Shown: positions 1-6,952 of the stretch, piece by piece
Position numbering within the stretch: the first letter of the stretch is position 1
How the letters are laid out: every line of letters begins with the position of its first letter
Virus record (IMG/VR): IMGVR_UViG_3300035670_000083
Span: 36,285-100,284 of that record
Reading direction: 5' to 3' (one strand)
Origin: a virus
Length of the DNA stretch: 64,000 nucleotides
The notes under the pieces: generated by a model
What the model saw: only the letters and a program-made list of their open reading frames with translations
The model's database searches: none
What the model was told of the DNA's origin: nothing
Position numbers and translations under genes: made by a program

Positions 1-24
1 GGAGCTGAAGAATTAATTTTCTAA
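1..24 (+). CDS. possible 3' end of a gene cut by the window edge
   Basis: Read from base 1, the frame gives G-A-E-E-L-I-F and a TAA stop at 22-24, followed by an A-rich gap and the next ATG at 47. A short acidic tail is plausible for a phage structural protein, but eight codons cannot prove coding, and the frame was chosen only because it stays open. No function can be given. Confidence 0.25.
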   Translation, partial: GAEELIF

Positions 25-46
25 AATAAAAAATAAAAAAAAAGAT

Positions 47-259
47 ATGAATCAAAAATACTATGAAGCTTTGAAATTAAGATTTGAAGCTAAAATGAAA
101 GAAGCCGAGGCTAATCTAAGCATTTATCTATCTACCGATAATTTGGCTGCTATCGGAGAACATTCAGATTTAATGGAAGAACAAGAGAAATGGATTGAAG
201 TTTGGGTAGATTCCAAAGATAAACTCGAATCTTTAAAAGAGTTAAAAAAAATAATATAA
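47..259 (+). CDS. small alpha-helical protein, unknown function
   Basis: A 70-residue charged protein rich in Glu, Lys and Leu, predicted by eye to be almost wholly helical (KMKEAEANLSIYL, then EEQEKWIEVWVDSKDKLESL). I do not recognise the family. It sits 4 nt upstream of the next gene on the same strand, so the two are probably cotranscribed with the small repeat protein that follows. The ATG comes after an A-rich leader. Small acidic helical proteins near T4-type head genes can be prohead core components, but nothing here shows that directly. Confidence 0.7.
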   Translation: MNQKYYEALKLRFEAKMKEAEANLSIYLSTDNLAAIGEHSDLMEEQEKWIEVWVDSKDKLESLKELKKII

Positions 260-263
260 TAAT

Positions 264-926
264 ATGAGTAATGATAAAAAATTCGAAAGTTTAACTGTAA
301 AACCAGATGTAAATTTCTTTGAAAATGAAGAAATGTTTAGAGTCTTAGACTTTGATGTTGAAGCTAACTTGGATTCTAAGGTAGAATCTGTTGAAAATTA
401 CATGATGGAAAATACAGGTGAAGGAAAAACTGAGCAAGAGAAAGATTCTCTTTATGCAAATGCTCAACAACTATATCTTGAATATAAAAATGAATTAAGA
501 GAAGCTAAATTCAATTTTTTCTTTAATCGACCACAATATAACTTATTGACTGATTTACTATTGAAAAAATTGGAGTATGATGTTAATACCTTATTCATAG
601 CTTTGGAACTTAATGAAATGTTAAATTCAATTCATGGAACTAAATTTAAAAATGATAACGATTTAGCTGAAATTAAACTAACAGCAACTGAATTAACTTA
701 TGTTTATCATTTGATACAAACACATAAAGTTAAAGGTTTGACTCAACAAGCTTTTACTTTCGCTTCTCTTTTGACTAGAATTGGAGACGCATCAAAAATC
801 ATAAACTATTATGATGCGAAGGCAAAAACTTTAGTTGAAGAGATTCAAAAATGGGCTTTGTCATTAGATGGTGGTCAACTATTGATGTCAGAAGTTTTAC
901 CAAGTCAAGAAACCAATGAAGGATAA
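264..926 (+). CDS. conserved-looking phage protein, unknown function
   Basis: A 220-residue protein with an acidic N-terminal third (FFENEEMFRVLDFDVEANLDS) and a mostly helical remainder with Leu-rich stretches (LLTDLLLKKLEYDVNTLFIALELNEML). There is no signal peptide, membrane segment or recognisable catalytic motif. It starts 4 nt after the preceding ORF and overlaps the next one by 11 nt, the tight packing of a phage operon. The next gene shares the 14-residue scaffold repeat, so a role in head or core assembly is possible by context only. Confidence 0.75.
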   Translation: MSNDKKFESLTVKPDVNFFENEEMFRVLDFDVEANLDSKVESVENYMMENTGEGKTEQEKDSLYANAQQLYLEYKNELREAKFNFFFNRPQYNLLTDLLLKKLEYDVNTLFIALELNEMLNSIHGTKFKNDNDLAEIKLTATELTYVYHLIQTHKVKGLTQQAFTFASLLTRIGDASKIINYYDAKAKTLVEEIQKWALSLDGGQLLMSEVLPSQETNEG

Positions 927-1128
927 CATAAAAGACTTAGTTAGTAGAATTAAAGGATTGAGGCGATTGAGAAATGCCTCAATCCGATATTCTGAATATA
1001 TTTCGGGATCCTTGGATAAAAGCATTTCTTACTCTGATTATTTATCAGATTTGAGTGATTCTTATGGTCCTGATGCAATATCCTATTCAAGTTATTTATC
1101 AGAAAATGTTGAAAAATCAACTAAGTGA
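916..1128 (+). CDS. small protein carrying the prohead-scaffold YSEY repeat
   Basis: A 70-residue protein with a basic N-terminus (IKDLVSRIKGLRRLRN), then three copies of a motif of the form Y-S-[ED]-Y-[IL]-S-x-x-[LV]: YSEYISGSLDKSIS, YSDYLSDL and YSSYLSENVEKS. The same unit (YSEYIAENLDKNIS) is repeated 11 times in the protease-scaffold fusion at 59458-61581. The relationship is direct by eye, so this is probably a minor prohead core protein or a copy derived from the scaffold domain. It overlaps the preceding gene by 11 nt and ends tail-to-tail with the minus-strand gene after it, overlapping 37 nt. Confidence 0.75.
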   Translation: MKDNIKDLVSRIKGLRRLRNASIRYSEYISGSLDKSISYSDYLSDLSDSYGPDAISYSSYLSENVEKSTK

Positions 1129-1334
1129 TTAAAATTTTCTTTTATTTTCTGAGGTAGGTTTTTGTGTTTTGTTTTTGCAAAATCTCTTAAAGCTTTTTTA
1201 CCTTTCTTTTTTCCTTTTTTCATAAAGGATTTAGCTACTTTTTTTATTTCTTCTGGAACATCTTTAGTTTGTCCTGTTGCGTAAGCATAGGCTGCTCCCA
1301 TAAGTCTTTGTTGTGATTTAGATTTAGAAGGCAT
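1092..1334 (-). CDS. DUF3008-like small basic phage protein
   Basis: An 80-residue, very basic protein starting MPSKSKSQQRLMGAAYAYATG. This opening (MP-x-KSK-x-QQ-x-LMG) is the signature of the small DUF3008 proteins found in many T4-type phages. The middle is a Lys/Gly cluster (KKGKKKGKKALRDFAK). The function of the family is not known to me; the composition would suit nucleic acid binding or packing inside the head. The ATG lies just downstream of an AT-rich stretch, and the 3' end overlaps the convergent repeat-protein gene. Confidence 0.7.
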   Translation of the reverse strand: MPSKSKSQQRLMGAAYAYATGQTKDVPEEIKKVAKSFMKKGKKKGKKALRDFAKTKHKNLPQKIKENFNHLVDFSTFSDK

Positions 1335-1361
1335 ATAATTTGAGATATTTTTTATTATATA

Positions 1362-1976
1362 TTAAATTGGACAATGTGATGCGGAGTAAATGAATTTCCA
1401 ATTTCTTTTAATATTCAATCCTAATGATTCTGCTGTTGTTATAATATCCTCTAAACACTCAGAATCTGATCCTCCAACGATTTCAATATTTTCACCTTTT
1501 AATTTTTGAAAAATTTCATAAAGTTTTTTTGGTAAATGGAACCATTTATGATTATTGCCAATATAAACTATTATAGTTCCTTCTTTTGTTGGAAAGAATT
1601 CACCTTTTTTCAATAAATTTTTATTTTCTTTTTCTTTTATGTTGTTATAAACTTTTTTATCCAGTATTTTTTTATAGAAATCGGCATTAACATCATAATT
1701 GTATCTTTTTTCAATTAGTTCTTTTTGATTTGTAAAGTGATATAGATCATCATGGATAGGTATTTCGGGTTCTTCGTGATAAAGGTAATCTTTATCTACA
1801 TTCTTACCTTCTACGTGGTTGTCCCAAATTTGATAAACATTTTCAAAGTTATTACAATGCTTCTTTAATTCGTTTAAATAAAGTTCTGTAAAGAATTTAG
1901 AGAATGACTTTTGTACATCAACAATTATAAGTGAAGTTTTAATATTGTGACTTTCAAATGTTTTAAGATATTTCAT
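1362..1976 (-). CDS. isochorismatase-like cysteine hydrolase fold, N-terminally tagged
   Basis: A 204-residue protein. Residues 1-11 (MKYLKTFESHN) match the recurring N-terminal tag of this genome. After the tag, the strand IIVDVQKSF supplies the aspartate region of isochorismatase-like hydrolases, and near the C-terminus GGSDSECLEDIITTAESLG matches the G-x-x-T-x-x-C-V..T..A...G segment that carries the nucleophilic cysteine. The catalytic lysine is not obvious, so activity is uncertain. A late-promoter-like box ends only about 6 nt before the ATG. If the tag works as proposed, the protein would be packaged in the capsid and injected; its substrate is unknown. Confidence 0.6.
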   Translation of the reverse strand: MKYLKTFESHNIKTSLIIVDVQKSFSKFFTELYLNELKKHCNNFENVYQIWDNHVEGKNVDKDYLYHEEPEIPIHDDLYHFTNQKELIEKRYNYDVNADFYKKILDKKVYNNIKEKENKNLLKKGEFFPTKEGTIIVYIGNNHKWFHLPKKLYEIFQKLKGENIEIVGGSDSECLEDIITTAESLGLNIKRNWKFIYSASHCPI

Positions 1977-1990
1977 ACTATTATATATTT

Positions 1991-2019
1991 AAAAACCCAC
2001 TAAAAATTAGTGGGTTTTT
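1991..2019. terminator. bidirectional intrinsic terminator
   Basis: Perfect hairpin, AAAAACCCACTAA / TTAGTGGGTTTTT with an AAA loop, flanked by A and T runs so that it can work on both strands. It lies just downstream of the Gln-rich gene on the minus strand and just upstream of the tagged hydrolase gene. Confidence 0.85.
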
Positions 2020-2043
2020 AAATAATTTAAAATTTTGTTTTGA

Positions 2044-2691
2044 TTAAAGTGGAAGTTCTTCTTCTCCTTCTTCACCTTCTGTTTCTTCTCCTTCTATTTC
2101 CTCGAATTCTCCTTGTCCCTGAGCTTGTCCTTGCATCTGAGTTTGTCCCTGAGCTTGTCCTTGCATCTGAGCTTGTCCCTGAGCTTGTCCTTGCATCTGA
2201 GCTTGTCCCTGAGCTTGTCCTTGTCCTTGAGCTTGTCCTTGCATCTGAGATTGTCCTTGCATCTGAGTTTGTCCTTGAGATTGTCCTTGCATTTGAGGTT
2301 CTTCTTGCATCTGTCCCTGTCCTTGCATTTGACCTTGTGGTTGTGCTTCCACTTGAATCTGTGCTTGTTGACCTTGAGGTTGAGTCTGTACTTCTCCTTG
2401 TCCTTGTGCATCACCAGTTAAAGCTCCTGCTGGAATTTGATCAACATTTAAGAAGTTCTGTGTTATATATTTTACAACTTCTTCAGCTATATCAACATCA
2501 CCAAAGAATTGTCTTAGGTTTTTACCAGTGTTGTCTTTCACTTTCTTAACATAAGCGTTAATCATTGATTGTGGTATGTCAATCATTGTTCTCACCTTAT
2601 AGATGTCGTTAACTTGTAGAACAGATTCTTTAATGATCTCTTCTTTTCTTTTTTTGGTTTGATAGTTTCCAAATTTTCTAATATGTTTCAT
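2044..2691 (-). CDS. tagged protein with long Gln/Gly/Met repeat tail
   Basis: A 215-residue protein in three parts: an N-terminal tag (MKHIRKFGNYQTKKRKEE), a folded-looking segment at about 20-115 (IYKVRTMIDIPQSMINAYVKK, then FFGDVDIAEEVVKYITQNFL), and a low-complexity tail built of GQ, AQ, MQ and TQ dipeptides, ending in an acidic stretch (EEIEGEETEGEEGEEELPL). The other ORFs in this stretch are frame shadows of the repeat. The tail may be a flexible linker or a packing or adhesion region; no family is recognised. The gene ends at a strong terminator and has a TAATATATA promoter box upstream (+ strand 2711-2725). Confidence 0.75.
   Translation of the reverse strand: MKHIRKFGNYQTKKRKEEIIKESVLQVNDIYKVRTMIDIPQSMINAYVKKVKDNTGKNLRQFFGDVDIAEEVVKYITQNFLNVDQIPAGALTGDAQGQGEVQTQPQGQQAQIQVEAQPQGQMQGQGQMQEEPQMQGQSQGQTQMQGQSQMQGQAQGQGQAQGQAQMQGQAQGQAQMQGQAQGQTQMQGQAQGQGEFEEIEGEETEGEEGEEELPL
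2107..2297 (+). repeat. short tandem repeat coding for Gln-rich tail
   Basis: The + strand shows recurrent CTTGTCCCTGAGCTTGTC and CTTGCATCTGAG units, about 30-36 bases per higher-order unit with 6-base sub-units. The minus strand encodes GQAQGQ and AQMQGQ. Such arrays change length easily by slippage. Confidence 0.85.
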
Positions 2692-2742
2692 ATTAATAGA
2701 TAATTTTTTATATACTATATATTAGTTAAAAAAACTCACTTT

Positions 2743-3300
2743 TTACCGAGTTCCGAAGAATATTCCAAGAACAATTGCTGCTGCTGTGGCAACTCCTGTT
2801 GTTGTCCATCCTATTATTTTTTGGGTATTTGATTTATTGAGATCTTTTTTTAATCCTTCGATAATCTCATCTTTATTTTCTATTTGTTGATTTGTTAAAT
2901 CTAATTCTAAAATCTTTGAGGCAACTTGTTGTTTAAGATTGTTTATCTGTGACTTTTGATTATTTAGTTGTTGATTCAAATTTTCAATTTTTACTTCCTG
3001 TATATGTATTTTTCTATCTTGTTCATCAATAACAGCGACAAAATATGAATCTAAAGAATCACATTTCATGCCTTTTTTCTCAAAAAGTTCTAATAGATCA
3101 GTGTTGTTATCTAATATTTGAAGTTGTTTTACTGTTATTATTACTCCTATTGTATCACCATTTTGTACAAAGTATTCTGGTAAATTTTCTTTATTGAAAA
3201 CAACTGATTCTGTATTTGTTTCAGTAGATATTGTATCTATTTCTTGTGAGAAAACATTTATTGTGATAAAGAGTGATAAGATTAAAAAAATTGTTCTCAT
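2743..3300 (-). CDS. exported coiled-coil protein with C-terminal membrane anchor (spanin-like candidate)
   Basis: A 185-residue protein. Residues 1-19 (MRTIFLILSLFITINVFSQ) form a signal peptide whose end, NVFSQE, is typical of Bacteroidota secreted proteins. Residues about 85-155 are a long coiled coil (IENLNQQLNNQKSQINNL). The C-terminus is a single membrane segment (GWTTTGVATAAAIVLGIFF). It follows the next gene on the same strand by 4 nt; that partner has an N-terminal membrane anchor and a coiled coil. Two adjacent envelope coiled-coil proteins with opposite anchoring resemble a spanin pair used in the last step of lysis, though no lipobox Cys is present. This is an inference from topology. 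Confidence 0.65.
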   Translation of the reverse strand: MRTIFLILSLFITINVFSQEIDTISTETNTESVVFNKENLPEYFVQNGDTIGVIITVKQLQILDNNTDLLELFEKKGMKCDSLDSYFVAVIDEQDRKIHIQEVKIENLNQQLNNQKSQINNLKQQVASKILELDLTNQQIENKDEIIEGLKKDLNKSNTQKIIGWTTTGVATAAAIVLGIFFGTR

Positions 3301-3304
3301 TTTG

Positions 3305-3754
3305 TTATTTTGTTTTTTCTTTGATTGAATCTAATAAAGATTTTCCAGTTCTATTTGGTGGATTTTTTTTAAATTCTTCAATATCTTTATTTAATTTTTC
3401 TTTTTCTGATAAGGCATCTTTCAATTCTTTGTTTTTTCTCATCAGGTTTTTATCAACTTGTATCAATCTAAGGTTCAATTCTTCGTATTCTGATTCAAGT
3501 TTTACTAGTTTGATAGAATCTTTTTCAAATTTCATAAGAAGTGTTTCATATTCTTTTCTTATCTTGTTTTTCTCTTTTTCAATTAATCTATTTTCTTTTT
3601 CAAGTTCTTTTCTTTGTTCTTTGTGAGTATTTCCATCTAACATTGCTTTTGTATAGAAAACTCCACATACTATAAATAGTATAATAATAATAACTGATTT
3701 TAGATCTAATCTAGCGACGAATGTTGTTCCGAACTCTTTTAGGTTTTCTTTCAT
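3305..3754 (-). CDS. inner-membrane coiled-coil protein (i-spanin-like candidate)
   Basis: A 149-residue protein with one N-terminal membrane helix at about 20-38 (VIIIILFIVCGVFYTKAML) followed by a continuous charged coiled coil (about 45-130) and a Pro-containing tail (KKNPPNRTGKSLLDSIKEK). This N-in, single-pass, coiled-coil architecture is that of inner-membrane spanins (Rz-type). The exported coiled-coil gene begins 4 nt downstream, giving a possible two-gene lysis unit. No sequence family is recognised, so structural or membrane-anchoring roles remain open. Transcription diverges from the HAD/ClpS operon. Confidence 0.65.
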   Translation of the reverse strand: MKENLKEFGTTFVARLDLKSVIIIILFIVCGVFYTKAMLDGNTHKEQRKELEKENRLIEKEKNKIRKEYETLLMKFEKDSIKLVKLESEYEELNLRLIQVDKNLMRKNKELKDALSEKEKLNKDIEEFKKNPPNRTGKSLLDSIKEKTK

Positions 3755-3770
3755 GATTTTTAATAATTTT

Positions 3771-3803
3771 TTGATTTAGTATTCAAAAAAATAACTATAT
3801 TTG
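3771..3803 (+). promoter_or_regulatory. Bacteroidota-type promoter for HAD-clpS operon
   Basis: TATATTTG at 3796-3803 fits the Flavobacterium/Bacteroides -7 consensus TAnnTTTG, with a TTG at 3771-3773 about 22 bases upstream as the -33 element. It lies 30 nt before the HAD gene start. This suggests early transcription by host RNA polymerase. Confidence 0.5.
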
Positions 3804-3832
3804 TAAATATATATCAAAAATAAAACTCCCTA

Positions 3833-4360
3833 ATGATTAAAAGAATTGTATCATATGACTTTGATGGAACTTTATGTTTCACACCTGAACCTATTGAAGG
3901 TGAAAAAGTTTGGAAAAAAGAAACTGGAACCGATTGGCCTTATACTGGTTGGTGGTCAAAAAAAGAAACATTGGATTTGAATATTTTTGATATTCCTGTT
4001 AATCAATTTGTTTATAGGAAATATCTTGATGATATGGCTCGTAAAGAGGAAAAGAATGATACTTTTGTATTGTTGGCAACTGGTAGACTTGAAAGATTAA
4101 GAAAAGAAGTTGAAAAAGTTCTGAATCATCATAACTTATCATTTGATAAGGTTTCTCTTAATACAGGTGGAGATACTTATACATTCAAGAAAAGACTTTT
4201 TGAGGATTTGATTAAAGAATATAATCCTGAGGTTTTTGTTATGTATGATGATAGGCATGAGCATTTGGTAAAATTTGAAGAATGGGCGAAAACACAACCT
4301 TGTCGTGTAGAAATCATAGATGTTACTAAGAGTAATAAAACACCAAAAATTATAAATTAA
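3833..4360 (+). CDS. HAD-family phosphatase (Swiss-army-knife RNA repair type)
   Basis: A 175-residue HAD-fold protein. Motif I is YDFDGTLCFTPEP (about 8-20), motif II is the LLATGRLERL region, and motif IV is YDDRHEH near the C-terminus. The W...WPYTGWWSKKETLDL stretch after motif I is the hallmark of the HAD domain found in 'Swiss army knife' RNA repair proteins (HAD_SAK type), related to the phosphatase half of T4 polynucleotide kinase. A 5' or 3' nucleic-acid phosphatase role is therefore likely, but the substrate is not shown. The gene ends 4 nt before clpS and shares its host-type promoter. Confidence 0.75.
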   Translation: MIKRIVSYDFDGTLCFTPEPIEGEKVWKKETGTDWPYTGWWSKKETLDLNIFDIPVNQFVYRKYLDDMARKEEKNDTFVLLATGRLERLRKEVEKVLNHHNLSFDKVSLNTGGDTYTFKKRLFEDLIKEYNPEVFVMYDDRHEHLVKFEEWAKTQPCRVEIIDVTKSNKTPKIIN

Positions 4361-4364
4361 AAAT

Positions 4365-4646
4365 ATGAGTACAATAACAGAAAAAAAATCAAAATCAAAA
4401 GTAGATGAAATACTTTCAAAGCCATTTAAGTTGATTCTTCACAACGATGATTATAATTCCTTCGAATGGGTAATAACTTGTTTGATTAAAGTTTGTGGAC
4501 ATGATCATCAACAAGCTGAGCAGTGTGCTCATATAGTTCATTTTAACGGTGAATGTGATGTTAAAAGAGGTGATTATGAGAAACTATCTGTGATGAAGGA
4601 GAAATTACAGAATGCTGGTTTGTCAGTTACTATAGAATCAAATTAG
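4365..4646 (+). CDS. clpS: ClpS-like protease adaptor
   Basis: A 93-residue protein with the ClpS core: FKLILHNDDYNSFEWVI (about 21-37, the N-D-D-x-N substrate pocket) and HIVHFNGECDVKRGDY (about 56-71, with the pocket histidine). ClpS binds the N-domain of ClpA/ClpC and passes N-degron substrates to ClpP. The CLIKVCGHDHQQAEQC segment is very close to host Bacteroidota ClpS, suggesting capture from a host. The gene is translationally adjacent to the HAD gene. In a phage it could redirect host proteolysis or block N-degron recognition. It ends about 30 nt before the first array element. Family assignment is strong; the role in infection is inference. Confidence 0.85.
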   Translation: MSTITEKKSKSKVDEILSKPFKLILHNDDYNSFEWVITCLIKVCGHDHQQAEQCAHIVHFNGECDVKRGDYEKLSVMKEKLQNAGLSVTIESN

Positions 4647-4672
4647 TAAAGTATATCAAGAAATAGACTGAA

Positions 4673-4699
4673 CCTCACATTACATATACATCTTGTTAT
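4673..4699 (+). repeat. array element E0: 3' half only (left boundary)
   Basis: CTCACATTACATATACATC followed by TTGTTAT at 4693-4699. It matches the 3' arm of element E4 (7071-7096) almost base for base, but the expected 5' arm with TAACG is absent upstream. It marks the left edge of the array next to clpS. Confidence 0.6.
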
Positions 4700-4779
4700 A
4701 TTCAGTAATTTTTAAATTATTTTCAAAAAATCGTTTTTTTTTTTTATTAATATATAGAATATAAATATTATCAGAAGAA

Positions 4780-4818
4780 ATGAAAAATGTAAAACTATAT
4801 AAAGTGGATACGTATTAA
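4780..4818 (+). CDS. tag-only mini-ORF in a cassette
   Basis: ATG to TAA codes for just MKNVKLYKVDTY, essentially the N-terminal tag with nothing after it. It sits in a normal cassette position: a leader starting GTTATATTCAGT that is nearly the same as the one at 5778, a TATTAATATATA promoter box at 4746-4757, then this ORF, then element E1. It is probably a degenerate or emptied cassette rather than a working gene. Confidence 0.4.
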   Translation: MKNVKLYKVDTY

Positions 4819-4833
4819 TTTTTTTATTACACA

Positions 4834-4868
4834 TAACGTTCCGATTATTTGCGTTCGGTGGGGCGTTA
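4834..4868 (+). repeat. array element E1 (compact palindrome)
   Basis: TAACG (4834-4838) pairs with CGTTA (4864-4868), and CCGA pairs with TTCGG across a short loop (ATTATTTGCG region). The 5' flank ACACATAACG is the same as in E8 and E9. It is GC-richer and shorter than the others but keeps the same outer boxes. Confidence 0.55.
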
Positions 4869-4887
4869 CACCACCAATGATTATTAT

Positions 4888-5720
4888 ATGAGTAAAGAAA
4901 TGAGAAGGTTAATAGTTACTTTTAATAAGTTTGTTATTAAAGAAAAGTCTAATAATATTAAAAAATAGTTTCAAAATATGATGCTCCGTATGGAATTATT
5001 TTTGATGGGGAAAACAAAATATTAGTTGGTGATATGCACCAAACACCAGTTGAATTATCTAAAAAACTTGAAAATAAAGTAGTTAATGTTGCAAACAAAT
5101 ATGGTTATTATGGTGAAGGTATTGGTTTGGAACATAACGAAGCAATCACCAAATCATCTTTTTATGAAAGATTAGACCCCAAAAAACATTATGGTTCTTG
5201 GGATAGAAAATTAATTGAAAGTGGTGAAGTACCTGAAGATAAAAAATATTTTTTTTTGTATGCTTTGTTTTCAAATCCAAAAGAAAATCATAGATTAGAA
5301 AAATTATTGGAAAATACGGAAGAAGAAGATACAATTTTTTATGTCTTACTAAAAACTATACCCGATTGGTCAGCAGATATGGGTAAATTTAGTTTAGGAC
5401 AAAAAGAACTAAATAAATTTCTTAAAGAAATAAGTGAAAATGGAATTGATTTTATTCAAATGTCACAACAAAAAGCAGATGAAAAATCATTATCAGAATT
5501 TTTAGATTTAGGAGAAAAATTACAATGGCCTGAAAAAAATTGGCAAGATTATCCAAATATGGCAGGTAAATTTGCAAGAGTGGCGACAACCATTAGAGAC
5601 CAATTTTTAATTAATGCTGGACCTGGGGTTTATTTTGTCGGTGCGGGACATCTTAAAGATATTGTAAAAATGGGCAAAGAAAAAAAATTATCTTTAATAG
5701 GGGGCGAAAAAATCATGTAA
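4888..5720 (+). pseudogene. tagged TraB/TIKI-like protein, frameshifted at an A6 tract
   Basis: The first frame, ATG at 4888, gives a tag-like leader (MRRLIVTFNKFVIKE) and stops at TAG 4966-4968, right after A6 (4960-4965). The downstream frame is open from there to 5720 and contains ILVGDMHQTPVEL and VYFVGAGHLKDI, the two GxxH motifs of the TraB/PrgY/TIKI family. The first motif begins upstream of the ATG at 5034, so an isolated 5034 start would cut the active-site region. One extra A in the tract would join tag and enzyme in frame. This may be a mutation, a sequencing error in a homopolymer, or slippage. Downstream frame 5034-5720 is 228 residues. Family members are metal-dependent peptidase-like or signalling proteins. 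Confidence 0.6.
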
Positions 5721-5733
5721 AAAATATTGTGTA

Positions 5734-5782
5734 TAACGTCCGATGATAAACAATCGCTTTAATGTTGTTTATCATTTGTTAT
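5734..5782 (+). repeat. array element E2 (attC-like)
   Basis: TAACG (5734-5738), spacer TCCG, arm ATGATAAACAA, loop TCGCTTTAATG, arm TTGTTTATCAT, then TTGTTAT (5776-5782). The inner arms pair perfectly over 11 bp. The arms are identical to E7, 3.3 kb away. There is no T-run, so it does not look like a terminator. Confidence 0.7.
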
Positions 5783-5859
5783 ATTCAGTTAAATTTTTTC
5801 AATTATTTCAAAAAACCGTTTTCTTTATTAATATATAAAAGAAAAATAATATTAAAACT

Positions 5860-6534
5860 ATGAAACATATAAAAAAATATGAAACTTTTCTAGAAAAAAA
5901 ATGGATACTAGGAATAAATGAAAACATTTTTGATAAAATTGAATCACTAGTTAAGGGAAAATCAGACTCTGGTAAAATTATATCCGAATTCTTAACTAAG
6001 AACGGAATTAAAGAAACTGGGACTGCATATTCAATTCTCTATTTGGGCGGTGCTAATCCAGGCAAATCCGAATTAAGTCACCCATTTGATTATTTACATT
6101 ATACACCAGGTATCGCTAAGATTACAGAAGATGGTGTTTTAGTATTAAATGATGAAAAATCTAAATCATTAAAAACACCAGATACATTATCATTTCTAGC
6201 AATTATTGAAAAAGATGATATTGTTAAAAATTGGACATTTGGATTAAAACAAGGGTGTAGTGTAAATAAAAATGATTATACTTTTGATTTAACAAAGGAT
6301 ATTTCAACTCTAACTTTTAAAAAATCTATGTGGTCAATGTTGAAACAAACTTGGATTAAAGGAGAAGATGAAGTTGTAGAACTTGATAATGATATTACTG
6401 AACTTAAAGAGGAAGATACTATATCCTTCAAAACCCCTATGAATATGATAACTCTACAACAATGGGTTGATAAGTTGAATGAGACAGGATGGGTTAAAGA
6501 AAATAGTAAATATTTTAAAGAATATATAAAGTAG
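5860..6534 (+). CDS. tagged cassette protein, unknown function
   Basis: A 224-residue protein starting with the tag MKHIKKYETFLE, which ends in the F-L-E form expected of a gp21-type cleavage site. The rest is soluble and not recognised; it contains a Gly-rich turn (ILYLGGANPGKSELSH) and an acidic, Thr-rich C-terminal half. The leader starts at the E2 GTTAT box and has a TATTAATATATA promoter box at about 5828-5839, the same leader type as the first cassette. The coding part is followed by about 80 nt without a clear ORF, then E3. Proposed to be a packaged internal protein. Confidence 0.75.
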   Translation: MKHIKKYETFLEKKWILGINENIFDKIESLVKGKSDSGKIISEFLTKNGIKETGTAYSILYLGGANPGKSELSHPFDYLHYTPGIAKITEDGVLVLNDEKSKSLKTPDTLSFLAIIEKDDIVKNWTFGLKQGCSVNKNDYTFDLTKDISTLTFKKSMWSMLKQTWIKGEDEVVELDNDITELKEEDTISFKTPMNMITLQQWVDKLNETGWVKENSKYFKEYIK

Positions 6535-6616
6535 GCAATAATCCACAAATAAAAAACACCAATTCGTTAAGTGAAATTGATTATTTTATATCCACAATTG
6601 GAAAACGAAACAGAAC

Positions 6617-6666
6617 TTAACGGTTGAGAATATGTGTTCGTTTTAATGACACATATTCTTTGTTAT
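6617..6666 (+). repeat. array element E3 (attC-like)
   Basis: TTAACG, spacer GTTG, arm AGAATATGTGT (6627-6637), loop TCGTTTTAATG (6638-6648), arm ACACATATTCT (6649-6659), TTGTTAT (6660-6666). Inner arms are perfectly complementary but differ in sequence from E2 and E7, while the loop differs from E2 by one base. Pairing is kept although the sequence changes. Confidence 0.7.
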
Positions 6667-6691
6667 ATTTAGTATCAAAAATTTTATACAA

Positions 6692-6934
6692 ATGAAAAAA
6701 TGTAAATGTATTAAAGAATCTTCTTGGTTTTTAATTGATGATTCCTTCGATAAGAATTCTAAATTAAATGGTGGTGGATTTTCTTTTCAAGTAGGTAGTG
6801 AATATGATTATTTTGAAGAAGATACACCATTTGGAAATGGTATGTCGGTTATCCATCCTAAACATGGGAAAGAAAATCCTACTGGTTTTGATGAAAGAAG
6901 ATTCTACGAACACTTTGAAATAATAAACTCATAA
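6692..6934 (+). CDS. small cassette protein, unknown function
   Basis: An 80-residue acidic protein, MKKCKCIKESSWFLIDDSF, with an aromatic-rich middle (GGGFSFQVGSEYDYFEED) and FDERRFYEHFEI at the end. It lacks the usual tag. The compact size and the phrase 'GxxYxxFxxxxP' suggest a small beta fold, but no family is recognised. The leader, GTTATATTTAGTA...TTTATACA-ATG, is nearly the same as that before the 8475 ORF, so the two cassettes share a 5' module. Confidence 0.65.
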   Translation: MKKCKCIKESSWFLIDDSFDKNSKLNGGGFSFQVGSEYDYFEEDTPFGNGMSVIHPKHGKENPTGFDERRFYEHFEIINS

Positions 6935-6952
6935 AATTTTTGATATTGAACC

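Noticed and set aside
2040-2549. Plus-strand ORFs with LVPELVLASEL and SLSLSLHL patterns over the Gln-rich gene
   Set aside because: They are frame shadows of the 6-base repeat; the minus-strand frame has the tag, folded part and promoter.
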